DNA of 64,000 bases, from the NCBI GenBank assembly GCA_020726505.1, contig JAHLEZ010000028.1:62001-126000 (forward strand), in the 5' to 3' direction. Both the position numbers and the translations under genes were made by a program. Shown here piece by piece: positions 33,295 through 44,484 of the stretch. The DNA comes from Leptodontidium sp. MPI-SDFR-AT-0119 (Eukaryota > Ascomycota > Leotiomycetes > Helotiales > Leptodontidiaceae). The number at the start of each line of letters is the position of its first letter. Position 1 is the stretch's first letter. Below the pieces are notes generated by a model. That model worked only from the letters and a program-made list of their open reading frames with translations, was not told the origin of the DNA and did not search any database.

Positions 33295-35951
33295 GTGGAT
33301 ATCGAGGCGAAGGTTGAAAGCTCGGTTATAGTGTAAATAGAATGACGGGTATGGGAGGAGGCAAGAGAATTGCTGAGTTGTAGATAGTGAAGGACTGGAC
33401 TCAGTGTCTGTAATTAAGTCAGGATTTCATTTCTCGTAGAATAAGTTATCGAGCCTTTCCTAAGATGTAAGTAGATGTAGTTCATTTGGGTCAGGAAAAG
33501 GGGAAAGTGTATAAGCGAGAATGCGCCAGTATGACATCCATGGCCTATTTTTCTTTTTCCAGGACTTCGAATGCACAAATTAAATTTCTCGGAGAGAATC
33601 CTGAGGAGAAGGAGACTATATACTTCCTTAGGCACCAAAAAAGAAAGAAGCCACACAGTAAAGAAGAAACATGAAGGCGTAGCAAAGGATGGACCTAGGG
33701 AGAATTTTCGCAAACTTTTATTCTAGCTGCCTGGTACTACAGCACACGAATTGGAGAATTGAGCCTCGGCTTGTTAGGTATTCCAACATGCATCCCGTTC
33801 CAGAATTCAGATCTCCCAAAGTCAAGCCAATACTCCCAAAAATCGGCACGAATACGCAATAGATCGCAGCGCTTGAAATGCCAATCTTGAACGCGTTTAC
33901 ACTCTAGAAAGCAGCGAAAAGGTCATTTGCTCTTGATACCCTAGTTTAACTGATCCTCTGGGTCTGCACTTGGAGCTGGGACGAGGATGATGTCTTTGCG
34001 TTCGGCAGAGGGGCATGAATGTCGAGATTTCACTTGAACATCATCCTCTCAATGAGAATGCGAAGGCAAACCTCGTTGTTTGGCATAATCCACATAAATT
34101 CGGATTCCATGGCGAACAAAGAAAAAGTGCTTCCTGCTCTATGTCAAGCTAGAATTGACTCGCGGATATCCCTCGTCCCGGCACGTGGGCAACATGTGAT
34201 CAGTCTCAATTCTAGAAAACTTCCCTCTGCTGGTCGCAACCACGTACTCGGACTTTCTCCTCTTAATGATAAGATGTGAAGAGTGTCGCAGATTCAACGG
34301 TCAAGAAGTGAGAATTACTGGTTGAAACGTCGAGTGCTAGAACTCATACTGGGCACCGAGATTCTCACTCCTTGAATGGAAGGACAAGAGTTTTTCCGAT
34401 AGCCGAGGCCACATCTCCATCCTCACATCCTCTCCCCACAACCTCACCTGCGGATGATTCTTTTATGTACATACCTCGACTTTACCCCTCGGTCCGGCGC
34501 TACCGTCACATACACACAGTTCACGATGTGCACTGCATCCATGTTTTTGATGTGCGCCGAGAGATCTGGAGGCTCGGTTGTCGGTCGTCCCATAACGTGC
34601 GAAGAACTCGGGAGGCACGGTCGTGTTTGATCGTCTCAGATTTCTAATTCGGAACTCTATTTATACCGATCAACGGTCAGCAATCCCTAGCCAGAAATAG
34701 ATACTGACCGTTAACGATAATGCCGTAAGGCAAAGAAAGCATGAGAAATGAGGATGTTCGCTGCTAAAAGTTCGTTGTTGTTCTGTCTGGTCAGGTCTGT
34801 TTAGTTCGGATCTCTTGTCCTGCAGCCGTCAGTCACATCAAAAGAAATTCAACGGTTGATGAACCTCCATGCACAGAATAGGAACAATACTCTTTGAGCT
34901 TCTCTTCTCAGCTACCTGCCCAGCATCCATGTCGTCTCCAGATTGGTGTGGTCCCAAGTGTTTGTCCGTCGAGCCATGAAACAAAATCCCAGGGTCTGGT
35001 TGGAATCGACCTGGGTGCTGACGAGTCCTTCTTCACAGACCCTGTCTCGAAACCTCACTTCCTTTTCCTGCAACGCCGCAACGTCGATCCGCGCAGCCAA
35101 TCAAGAGAATTACAGTATGCGCTTGAGAGGGTCGAAGAAGTCTTTTCTAGGCCTCGATTTTGAGCTCCTGCCTGTCAGCAACGACTTTGGGCCTGATGTG
35201 GATCTGGCCTGCATGGGCGTTGCGCGAACGAACGGAAAGACGCAAAAGCTACAGATCCTCCAACGTCTGTCTGTTCCAGAAGACTCGTCATTCCTCCAAT
35301 CTAAGTCGTCGATTGTGTCAGAAATTGGGTGCAAACCCAGAGATCGTAACACATGTGCAGATGGCATTCACCAAGCCGCTCCTAATGGTTGCATCTGAAG
35401 CGAATGGTTCTTTGTCTGGAGAGGGCACTATGATCACACAACTGCTTCAGCTCTTCTCTGCACTGCTCTCCCGGGTGATAACTCGGCTCCGCTGTCATGC
35501 ATCTTCTTCTTTCATCTGGTCTGATCAGTCCGTATCTAAATAGAATTGGCAGTGCGTGGCCTTCTTGAAGTAAAAAAATGGCACTAGTCACCATACTTCA
35601 GTCGCAGCTTTCTACTCGAGTTTTCTCTCCCTCTTCTCTCAAGAAACCATACACACTCCTTTTCATTTTACTGCTGTTGAGATCTCATTTCGTCATTTTG
35701 AATTCTCAAGCTACTCGGTCTTCGCCTCTCGTTAAGGTGGGCACTGGCCAGGAGGATATTTCAAGATACGGGAAATCCCCACTGTTCTCAGTGGAGAAGC
35801 CGCGAAGACAGCCACGAATCGAGGCTTTTGAACGTGGGGTCTCACATCAGATTATCGCCCACCCTGATATATAGGACATCTCATGTCTAGAATCCTTCTA
35901 GCAACCGGCGTAATACAGCTCGATACTTTCATTTTCGACGTCAGAATCAAC
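33295..35951. other. Long intergenic region
   Basis: About 2.7 kb between two plus-strand genes. The longest frames (34943-35398; 35578-35874, which has an ATG) show no domain, splice continuity or signal peptide linking them to the downstream gene. The right end should contain the promoter of the glycosyltransferase-like gene. Confidence 0.45.
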
Positions 35952-37319
35952 ATGGGTGACATACAGCTTGGAAAGATGTCCAACAGCGTTTGGGTGCCGC
36001 TGAGGACAACCTTTATTTTGGCAGTTATGGTCGTTTGTTTGATTTGGTCGTTACTGGCTTTGGATATGCCTATAACTTCGTCACAGGTTCGTTGTTGATA
36101 CTTGATAAGGATTGCTGGAGCTGCTAAGCTAACCATTTCTAGATCTCGGGAGATGGAGCACAGAAAGTTATCACGGAAGCACAGGAAAATGCCGCCAAAG
36201 TAGACATTGGATCATCTCAAGAGACACAAGCCTCTACTGAGAATCCAGAGGTTATAGTTGCTGTTCCATCAACCCACGACCAAGAAAAGCAAGGTGGAAA
36301 GGAGGTCGAATCGGGGGAAAGCACGTTTTCCGACAGACCTCTCATTCTCTACGCCTACGCCGACTCGAAAGATGGCACCGCACTTGAGAACCTCAAGTTC
36401 TTCATCGCCCATGGCCTCCATGCCGCAGCGGATTTCATCTTCATCTTGAACGGAGAAACGGCTGCTAAAGCTCTCGTGCCAAAGAAAGACAACATCCGCC
36501 TGGTCCAACGACCAAACGAATGCTATGATCTAGGAGCTTACGCGGAAGTCTTACTCAAGGATGACCTGTACAAAGATTACAAGCGCTTCATCACCATGAA
36601 CGCCAGTATACGCGGCCCATTCGTTCCTTACTGGTCTGAAGGCTGTTGGACGGATATGTTCCTCAGCAAGGTCACCGATGAAGTAAAGGTATGCCTCTCT
36701 TCTAGCCTTCTAATGTCAACTAAACAGGAACCAATAAACTAACTACCAACAGCTCGTCGGAATAACAGCTAACTGCTGGCCCACCTTCCACATCCAATCT
36801 ATGATCTGGGCCACCGACAAGATCGGCATCGAAACACTCCTCTTCCCACCCCAAAAAGCCCTCGACTACCTCTCCACCCACCCCATCAAACTCCCACCTG
36901 CAAGCAAAGACACCGACATAACCACCTCCACCTCGACCCCCTCCAACGACCCATCATTCCCACCCCCTTCCCCAGAAACAACCCGCGTCCACCAAGCACC
37001 CGGCATCAACGGCTGTTTCCACGACTGGGACTCAGCCGTCGCAGCCGAAGTATCATCCACGAGCCTGATCCTCGCAGCGGGCTACAAAGTCGACGCCATG
37101 ATGAGCGCGTACCACGGAATGGCCGAGTACGAGGAAGCGCGGACGTGCGACGAGAACCGCGATCTGCTGTGGGACGGCGAGTATTTCGGCATCGACGTCC
37201 ACCCTTTCGAGACGGTGTTTATCAAAGCCAATCGCGATGTGGCGCCGCTTGTGTTGGAGAGGCATACGAAGTGGGTTGGGCAGAGGGGGTATAGTAGTTA
37301 TGACTATTGTCGTGCGTAG
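35952..37319 (+). CDS. Type II membrane protein, glycosyltransferase-like
   Basis: Three exons, 35952-36086, 36143-36688 and 36753-37319, give 415 residues in frame. A short cytosolic end is followed by one transmembrane helix (TTFILAVMVVCLIWSLLAL), then a charged stem, then a lumenal domain starting RPLILYAYADSKDGTALENL. The run of features (an 'ILYAY' strand, FIFILNG, NIRLVQRPNECYDLGAY, RFITMNASIRGPFVPYW, NCWPTFHIQSMIWATDK) resembles the rhamnan-synthesis-F/DUF616-like glycosyltransferase group by eye. A Thr/Ser/Pro insert interrupts the C-terminal half. Golgi localisation and sugar transfer are inference. The start at 35952 (ATGG context) was preferred to an in-frame ATG at 35883. Confidence 0.75.
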
Positions 37320-37813
37320 ATGCACAGGGTTCTTGGCTTTTTCTTTTGTTTTTGGTGGAGTGGAGACGGGACGTCTGGATTTGTGCATTTTCTGGGAGCG
37401 AGGCGTTGGATGGGATTTTGGTTCATGGACTTGGGTTGGGCTGGGCACTTCTGCTTGCAGCATTTCTTTTGTTGGTTGGTGTATAAATGGTTGCCATGGT
37501 TGGCTCGGCTCAGGTTGGGAAGAGATGGATATGGAACGGAGAGATACCAAAACAGTATGCATAGACCACAGTTACATAGAACCATTTCCTTTTGTGTTGT
37601 ATGATAGACCGAAATGTTCATTCCATGAGTTCGGTTCATTCTCTATTGACGCTTCATCATTTCATAAGCTTCTTACCCCTGAGGTGATATTGAACGAAGC
37701 ATTTCACCTGGCAGTTCGCTTAGCGGGAGACTTCCTCTAAATATTACACTGACAAACTTCAAGGTAATGGAGAGAGTCTAGACAGACAAGGGTATTTATT
37801 CATCTCAAATTCT
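37320..37813. other. Convergent 3' intergenic region
   Basis: Between the stop codons of the glycosyltransferase-like gene and RPF1; should hold both 3' UTRs. No gene. Confidence 0.5.
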
Positions 37814-39058
37814 CTAAAGATTAAACCTCGTCCTCTGTTTCTCCATATGCGCCTTCCACTGCCACTGTACAGCATCGTCGCCTTCACTCCCCGCCCTCCC
37901 AATACCTTTATCCACCCTCCTCAGCTTCAGCGTAAACCGCGGTCCTAACTCCTGCAAACCCGCTCTAATCCCCTCTACACCCTCGACGACCTTCCCATCC
38001 GGCCCAACAACGCTCTTCTCCGTCTCCTTCTTCTCGCGGAACACGTACCGATGTCTGCGCAGGAAGATGTAATCGCGCTGGTTATGCAGCGTGACGACCT
38101 GTCTCCCCTGCAGCTCTGGCTGCGGCGGGAAGAGAGTCAGGAATAGACGCGCGGTGAGGAGACCGAGCGGTGTGCGGAAGTTGTTCAGGATTAGTTCTGG
38201 GTAGTGGTTTGTAGGGTTGCCGTGCCCCGGGAGTTTCTTGCCGTCGACCCAGTTCGCGATACTGAAGTGGCAGGTTGGTCCGTCTGGGAGGTGGACGATC
38301 GTTAATCCTGTCGGCTTCTTGGAGTCTTCTTTCAAGAGGATGACGGAGGTGTAGTTGCGGTTTGCGGCGAATTTGGAGATTTCTCGCAGGGAGAACTTGT
38401 GTCCGTAGCGATGTGATGAGCGGGGGATGTAGGTACTGTTTGGGAAGAGCGTGCAGAGGAGGTCGGCTTCGTGATGGAGTGTTGAGTTTAGAGAGGTTGT
38501 GAGTAGAATTTTGGGAGCTGGGGGTGGAGTGTCGGAGAAGAGGGTTGGGAATTTGAGACTTAGTGACGAGGGTGTCAGGTCGAGGTTTGTGCTGGTCGTA
38601 GAGGCTGCTGTGGAGGATGCTCGTGGCCGCGGTTTTGGCTCAGCATTTTCTGCATCAGAGTCGTTCTCTTCACCATCTGAGTCCGAGTCTAACATGCTGT
38701 CTGCATCATCGTCCTCCTCTGCTGCTGCTTCCTCGAGTGGTTCTTGCTCTGCAGCTTCGGCTTCCTCAATGCGCCGCCTCTTCAATTGCTCCACGTCCAC
38801 GCTGACATTCAATCCATCTCCGTCGATCTCGTCCCAAACTCGCTTCTTATCAATCGTAATCGGTACATTCTTCGCCAATCGTGCCTCTCTCAATTCGGGG
38901 TTCTTGTCCTCCTCTCGTTTCCGCTTGAAGCGCTCATCTCGTCGCAGACTATCGCGGGCTTTCTTTTGCTTGACGTGAAGATCCTGTCGCCTGAATTTAT
39001 TGCCGGTCTTGAAGGGCAGACTCGCCTTTGCAGAAGGGGGTTTGTGACTGGATCCCAT
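37814..39058 (-). CDS. RPF1: Ribosome production factor 1 (Brix domain)
   Basis: Nucleolar protein needed for 27S pre-rRNA processing and 60S subunit assembly. A single exon of 414 residues. The basic N-terminus includes KQKKARDSLRRDERFKRKRE, followed by the acidic stretch AEEDDDADSMLDSDSDGEEN. The Brix domain begins at KILLTTSLNSTLHHEADLLC and contains YTSVILLKEDSKKPTGL, LPDGPTCHFSIANW and LHNQRDYIFLRRHRYVF. It ends with the sigma70-like WQWKAHMEKQRTRFNL, the characteristic RPF1 terminus. Starts 296 bp from GRS1 in divergent orientation. Confidence 0.96.
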   Translation of the reverse strand: MGSSHKPPSAKASLPFKTGNKFRRQDLHVKQKKARDSLRRDERFKRKREEDKNPELREARLAKNVPITIDKKRVWDEIDGDGLNVSVDVEQLKRRRIEEAEAAEQEPLEEAAAEEDDDADSMLDSDSDGEENDSDAENAEPKPRPRASSTAASTTSTNLDLTPSSLSLKFPTLFSDTPPPAPKILLTTSLNSTLHHEADLLCTLFPNSTYIPRSSHRYGHKFSLREISKFAANRNYTSVILLKEDSKKPTGLTIVHLPDGPTCHFSIANWVDGKKLPGHGNPTNHYPELILNNFRTPLGLLTARLFLTLFPPQPELQGRQVVTLHNQRDYIFLRRHRYVFREKKETEKSVVGPDGKVVEGVEGIRAGLQELGPRFTLKLRRVDKGIGRAGSEGDDAVQWQWKAHMEKQRTRFNL

Positions 39059-39354
39059 TGTGTTGTGAATTGTGTTGTATTGGCGGGGTTTTGGTAAGAA
39101 GAAATAGTCAAAAAGACCTCAAGCTGGGATCGAAGTTCAAAAAGTTTTGGCGGGCATCTGGAAAATAAAAGTGGGGCTGGCGTCAGAAGCGGCCGCCCTC
39201 CACAAGGCTAAGAATTCTGGCTGGCTGTCCCTCCGTTGATGCTCTCGAGCCAGACGAAAGAGTCATAGAACCTCGAAACTACAACCTTCACCCGCGCCCA
39301 CCATTCCGTTTGATATTGAGTGACTCAGCCCTCAATTGGATGGGTCTTGAGTGA
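39059..39354. promoter_or_regulatory. Divergent promoter RPF1/GRS1 with a TGACTCA site
   Basis: Only 296 bp separate the two start codons. A perfect Gcn4/CpcA-type element, TGACTCA, lies at 39321-39327, 28 bp upstream of the GRS1 ATG, inside a small inverted repeat ATTGAG...CTCAAT (39315-39336). It may fall in the 5' leader rather than the promoter proper. Confidence 0.6.
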
Positions 39355-41754
39355 ATGCGCTCCCTCTGCAGCTTCGTTCAAACTGCTGGTCAACTACGAA
39401 CAACATTCGCACGACGACAGAATCCCACCACCGTTACTCTTCGAGCATTTACTGCCTCTGCACACTTCAACAAGTACCAGGTTCCGAAACTCCAGGGGAA
39501 GAAACAAACGGACGCAATCATGGCGACAACTACTCTTAAGGGTCAGCCCTTTGATAGGCAGACTATGGACTCTATGCTGAGACGGCGCATGTTCTATACC
39601 CCCTCCTTCGAGATCTATGGTGGTGTGGCTGGTCTGGTGAGTTTGTCTTGCTTTGCAATTGTCATGATTGAGGGGGAAGGAGGCTCAAGATATGGAGAGC
39701 TAGAGTCTTGCTTGCCCGGTGGCTCTGGAAATTTGAAAGGAAAGCAGATGCTGATTTGATTTGTTGACTAGTACGACTATGGTCCTCCCGGTTGCGCACT
39801 CCTCACAAACATTATGGATATATGGCGCAAGCATTTCGTTCTTGAGGAGGATATGCTGGAAGTCGATTGCCCAGCTCTGACCCCCGAGCAAGTCCTGAAG
39901 ACTAGTGGCCACGTTGAGAAGTTCGCAGATTGGATGTGCAAGGACCCAAAGAACGGCGATATCATCAGAGCGGATCACTTCGTGGAGGAGATCTTGGAGT
40001 CGCGGCTGAAGGGTGATAAGGAAGCCCGAGGTATGAAGGTTGTGGAAAAGGAAGATGACCCCAAAAAGAAGAAGAAGAAGGTCAAGGGTGCTATTGAGGC
40101 TGTCAAGCTTGATGATGCCGTTGTGAAGGAGTATGAGGAGATTCTGGCAAAGGTACGGCTCTGCTTTGGAAAGGATGGGTATTCAGGACTAACGGTCTTA
40201 GATTGACAACTACAATGGTGAGGAATTGGGTGGCTTGATCAAGAAGTACGAGATGAAGAACCCTGCTACTGGTGTTGAACCCTCCCCACCTGTCGCCTTC
40301 AACCTCATGTTCCAGACTGCTATCGGTCCCAGTGGCAACCTCCAGGGTTATCTCAGACCGGAAACAGCTCAAGGCCAATTTCTTAACTTCGCCAAGCTCC
40401 TGGATTTCAACCAACAGCAAATGCCATTCGCCTCTGCCTCTGTCGGCAAATCCTACAGAAATGAGATTTCGCCTCGCGCTGGTCTGCTCCGTGTCCGTGA
40501 ATTCCTGATGGCCGAAATTGAGCACTATGTCGATCCAGATGGCGGCAAGAAGCACGCTCGTTTTGACGAAGTCAAGGATGTCGAGCTTGTGTTGTTGAAC
40601 AAGGAGACGCAATTGGCTGGCAAGACGGATGTTGCAAAAGTCTCTATCGGCAAGGCTGTTGCTGATGGTACTGTCGATAACGAGACTCTTGGTTACTTCC
40701 TGGCGCGAATTCACTTGTTCCTGGAAAAGCTTGGTGTTGATCAGTCGAAGATCAGATTCAGACAACATATGGCGAACGAGATGGCTCATTATGCAGCTGA
40801 CTGCTGGGATGCGGAATTGCAGACAAGTTACGGCTGGATTGAGTGCGTTGGTTGTGCCGACAGAAGTGCATACGATCTCACAGTCCACGCAAAGAAGACA
40901 GGTGCCCCATTGATGGTTCGCGAGAGACTTGATGTGCCAATCACGATCGAGGAGTGGCAGATTGACCTTGACAAGAAGAAGTTCGGTCCATTCTTTAAGA
41001 AGGATGGTAAGACAGTCGAGGCTGCTATTGAGGCTCTCCCACAAGAAAAGAGGGAAGCTCTCGCCCAAGACCTCGCTACTGATGGCAAGATCACAATTGA
41101 TGTCGAGGGTGTTGGTAATGGCAAGGTGGAGATCAGCAAGGATTTGATCGTCATCGAGCGCCGAACCAGAACAGAGAACACGAGAGAATTCACGCCAAAC
41201 GTTATTGAGCCGTCGTTCGGTATTGGCCGTATTCTGTATTCCCTGATCGAGCACAACTACTGGACCCGTGGTGGCAGCGAAGGCGGTGATGAAGCACGTG
41301 GTGTAAGTTTCCTTTCAACTGTTGCTAATTGCCAAACTGACAAGCCCAGGTCCTCTCTTTCCCCCCACCAGTCGCACCTACAAAGGTCCTCCTGGTCCCA
41401 CTCTCCAGCCACGAATCTTTCAAGCCCCTCCTAAAGTACATGTCCCTCAAACTCCGCGCCCTTGGCGTCTCCAGCCGCGTGGACGATTCTTCTGCCTCCA
41501 TCGGCAAGCGCTACAGCCGTAACGACGAGCTCGGCACACCTCTCGGTATCACCATCGATTTCCAGAGTGTGAAGGATAAGACTTACACGCTGCGCGATCG
41601 CGACTCGACGAAGCAGGTTAGAGCAGATGAGGATACTATCCTCAAGGCTATCAAGGCTCTGGTTGAGGGTGAGAAAAAGTGGGTCGATGTCGAGAAGGAG
41701 CTACCTGCTTTTGAAGGTCAGGAAGCTGAGCTGCCAGTTAGAGAGGAGAAGTAG
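39355..41754 (+). CDS. GRS1: Glycyl-tRNA synthetase
   Basis: Class II synthetase charging tRNA-Gly. Four exons, 39355-39636, 39772-40152, 40202-41302 and 41350-41754, give 722 residues. Landmarks are [20 protein letters not shown], a Lys-rich eukaryotic insertion ([12 protein letters not shown]), [33 protein letters not shown], the motif-3 region [13 protein letters not shown], and a C-terminal anticodon-binding domain from [11 protein letters not shown]. The first ATG gives an Arg/Ser/Thr-rich, acid-poor presequence ([20 protein letters not shown]), as in mitochondrial targeting. An in-frame ATG at 39520 (ATCATGGCG) starts the cytosolic-type N-terminus [11 protein letters not shown]. One gene probably supplies both compartments, as is known for yeast GRS1. 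Confidence 0.96.
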
Positions 41755-42583
41755 ATGGTATTTGGTATTTGGAGTGTATCTCGCGAATGTCCAGCGGATA
41801 ATTGTTGTAGACTTGATTAGTTGAAGCATAGAGACAAAAGCTATTCTGAAGTACAGCGATTTGCAGCTACCAAACTCCTCTTTGAATGGTTACAGTCTTT
41901 CATTTTGAATTTGCAAATAAGTGCACCATGGAAACACGACATGCTGAACAAGTTGTAGTATATTGAAAGACCGCAATAGGTATGTGGCACAGCAATTGGA
42001 AAAGTGCCCTGCTCTTATGTCGCCTGAATTTCTCCATTATTCTCGCTTAAAATGCATCGAGAAATGAGTCTAAATTCCAAGAATCGACTCATCATTGCCA
42101 AACACAGCAACCTCTTCCTGTTTACATCTAATTAGCTTCGTCCGCCCCCCAATTTTGTTTCTTGCTTTTAAAATAGGTGAGTCAGGTCGGGCTATTTTTC
42201 TTGGTACATTTCTAACTTTCGAAGATTCAGAGAAATCATGTCAAGTATCACTCTTGGCGAAATAAACACAAAGATATTGCCATCAAGTACAACTAACAAA
42301 CCGATTCCCTGCAAGAGACGCTGTTTTCTAATGGCTGGTAACTACGAGCCGTTCCCCACATCCACTTGGCTGTCATCCTTGGCTAAGCTCTTGTATATGC
42401 AGTCTTATGCACCGCTGAGGTGACAGGGCTTTTGACTGTAAGCACTTAGATGCCAATCTCCTTTTTATACCCATACTTCAGAAACAAAACAAAATCACAG
42501 CCCTTTCCACACTTACATTCGCATCTCTCAATTCATGTCAATTCCTTTCCGCCAACTGGAACGGACATCACCATTCAACAATC
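41755..42583. other. Intergenic
   Basis: GRS1 3' flank and promoter of the GST-like gene. No other gene supported. Confidence 0.5.
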
Positions 42584-43348
42584 ATGGCTTCCAATATCCA
42601 ACAAAAGACCATCCCAACACTATACAACATGTCCTCCTCACAAGCACTTGTCTGCCTCTGGGCACTAGAAGAAGTCTCCCTCACACATTCCATAAAATAC
42701 CAGGTCAAGAACCTTCCCCGCCGCGATCCAAACACCCCCATCCTCCTCAGCTCCCTCTTCCCCGTCAACAAATCCCCCATCATGATCCTCTCACCCTTCG
42801 ACAGCTCTCCAGAAGCCCAAACCGCCGCATCAACAATCTACCAAATAACCCCCGGCATCCTCACAGAAAGCAAGCTCATCCTCCAATTCATCTCCGACCA
42901 CTACACTGCAGGCGAATGGATTCCCCAATCCCCAGAAGACAAGCGCCGCGATGCGTTCTTCTCTGAATTCGCCAAAGCGAGTCTAGCGCTCAAAGTCTTC
43001 TACTGTGTACTGCTCGAATCACTAGTTTCCTTCCTCCCCTTTGGGATCCGCCACTTGGTCCTCCTGCTCATCAGTCCGGTTGTCAAGCACTTCGTCAAGG
43101 ACCAGGAGGCTCTTTACGGTGTCATGGAGGGAGCGCTGAGTGAGGAAAAGAAGTGGTTTAGTGGTGAGCAGATGGGCTTGGCGGATTTTGGGGTGTGTTT
43201 CCCTCTGGATATGGCGGTTACTAGGGGGTATTTTGATAAACGGAAGTTTCCGAAGGTTATGGGGTGGTATGAGAGGGTTATGGGGAGGGAGGCGTATAAG
43301 AGAGCCCTGGAAAAGGGGGGTGTTTATAATGTAAAGACATTCGCTTAA
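42584..43348 (+). CDS. Glutathione S-transferase-like protein
   Basis: A single exon, 254 residues. The N-terminal thioredoxin-like part has TLYNMSSSQALVCLWALEEV, with a Ser-rich loop where GST catalytic Ser/Tyr residues sit, then the cis-Pro region NKSPIMIL and TESKLILQFISDHY. The C-terminal helical domain includes ALSEEKKWFSGEQMGLADFG, where the LADF motif matches the N-capping box of GSTs. It conjugates glutathione or acts in detoxification by family analogy; the substrate is unknown. A hydrophobic run (GIRHLVLLLISPVV) in the helical domain is unusual and could aid membrane association (inference). Confidence 0.87.
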   Translation: MASNIQQKTIPTLYNMSSSQALVCLWALEEVSLTHSIKYQVKNLPRRDPNTPILLSSLFPVNKSPIMILSPFDSSPEAQTAASTIYQITPGILTESKLILQFISDHYTAGEWIPQSPEDKRRDAFFSEFAKASLALKVFYCVLLESLVSFLPFGIRHLVLLLISPVVKHFVKDQEALYGVMEGALSEEKKWFSGEQMGLADFGVCFPLDMAVTRGYFDKRKFPKVMGWYERVMGREAYKRALEKGGVYNVKTFA

Positions 43349-44484
43349 GAGCGAAGGAGAGGAGTGACAGGTGTCTCGATGTGTTGTGGGGAGCGATGAG
43401 TCCTTAGAAAATGATAGTTGGCAAAGTAAGTCAGATGTACCACCGGAATTCGATCAGGGCTAATTGTGGTTTTATTTCTAGTCATTATCCATAATGTCGG
43501 TATATTTCTCAGTCCTAACGTTAAATCATACAGGAAGTCGATCTCAAAGTCGGAAGAGCCATGCAATTGTTTTCCTTCTTCTTCTACCACGAGCAACGAC
43601 GCTGAAAAGAGAGCCGGATTTTGAAACAAGCCACTTGATATTTGTCACATTTCTTGACTTGTCATCTTTGATTTCGTTAAGTTTTACTTGCCATAAACTT
43701 GATTGAGGAGTGTCATGAGACTCTGACGGGACGAAATTTACTTCAATTTAAGGCAGAGCAGCCGTGATCGAAAAGAGCTAATGATATATTACTATCCACT
43801 GCTCCCTCAGCTCGAATTAGAGGGTTTGACCTTTCTAGACCTCAACGGGAAGGGATGGAACACATATGCAAGACGGAATGCAAGGCGGCATATAGCATTC
43901 CAGCGAAACTTCTCCTATACCTTCAACACTCCAACTCTAGCATCCTCAATTTCTCCAACTTTACTACCAGCAACAGCAAAGTCAAACATCCAAGCCATTA
44001 TAACCCTTTGATATAGAGTGTACATAGAGTGCATAGGTAATTTGATGATTGTTACTGTTCAGTCTCGCTGCAGTGGTAATCGGAATTCTCAGTGTAAGGG
44101 CGGAGGTGAATTAGGTAAAATCGAATTTTTGGTGAGGCACCCTAAAAATCAGCTTGAGACACTGGTTATTGGATTTACAGTAATAGAGATATCTTCTTCG
44201 AAGCAATACAATCTGCTTTACATAACCAGAAGAACTTGAATTTCAGAGAGGCTCTTAGAGTTTCGAACCAGCGGTATTTGACCATGTTATTTTTTTCCCG
44301 TCGATATTGAGTATTGCGTTCGATGCAAGCGCTACAAACGTTCATGTTAAAAGTCGCAAGCGACGCCGGTCCATAGGATACGAGGAAGGAAGCAATAAAA
44401 TATACGATATGTCATACGATATACTATATGTCACGCATGTCAAATTCTACGGATTGATATATTTCATTGACCTCCTCGATTAGC
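43349..44484. other. Intergenic, AT-leaning
   Basis: No domain-bearing ORF. Around 44395-44440 there are imperfect ATACGATAT / ATACTATATGTCA repeats. Separates the GST-like gene from the GAPDH remnant. Confidence 0.5.

Noticed and set aside
34943..35398. 151-codon plus-strand frame between the secreted protein and glycosyltransferase-like genes
   Set aside because: Non-ATG start and no recognisable motif; could be leader sequence but coding cannot be supported.
38499..38978. 159-codon Ser-rich plus-strand frame
   Set aside because: Antisense of the acidic and basic low-complexity part of RPF1.
40103..41254. 383-codon open frame on the minus strand
   Set aside because: It lies fully antisense to the third exon of GRS1, whose protein is highly conserved; codon bias of the sense gene explains the open antisense frame.
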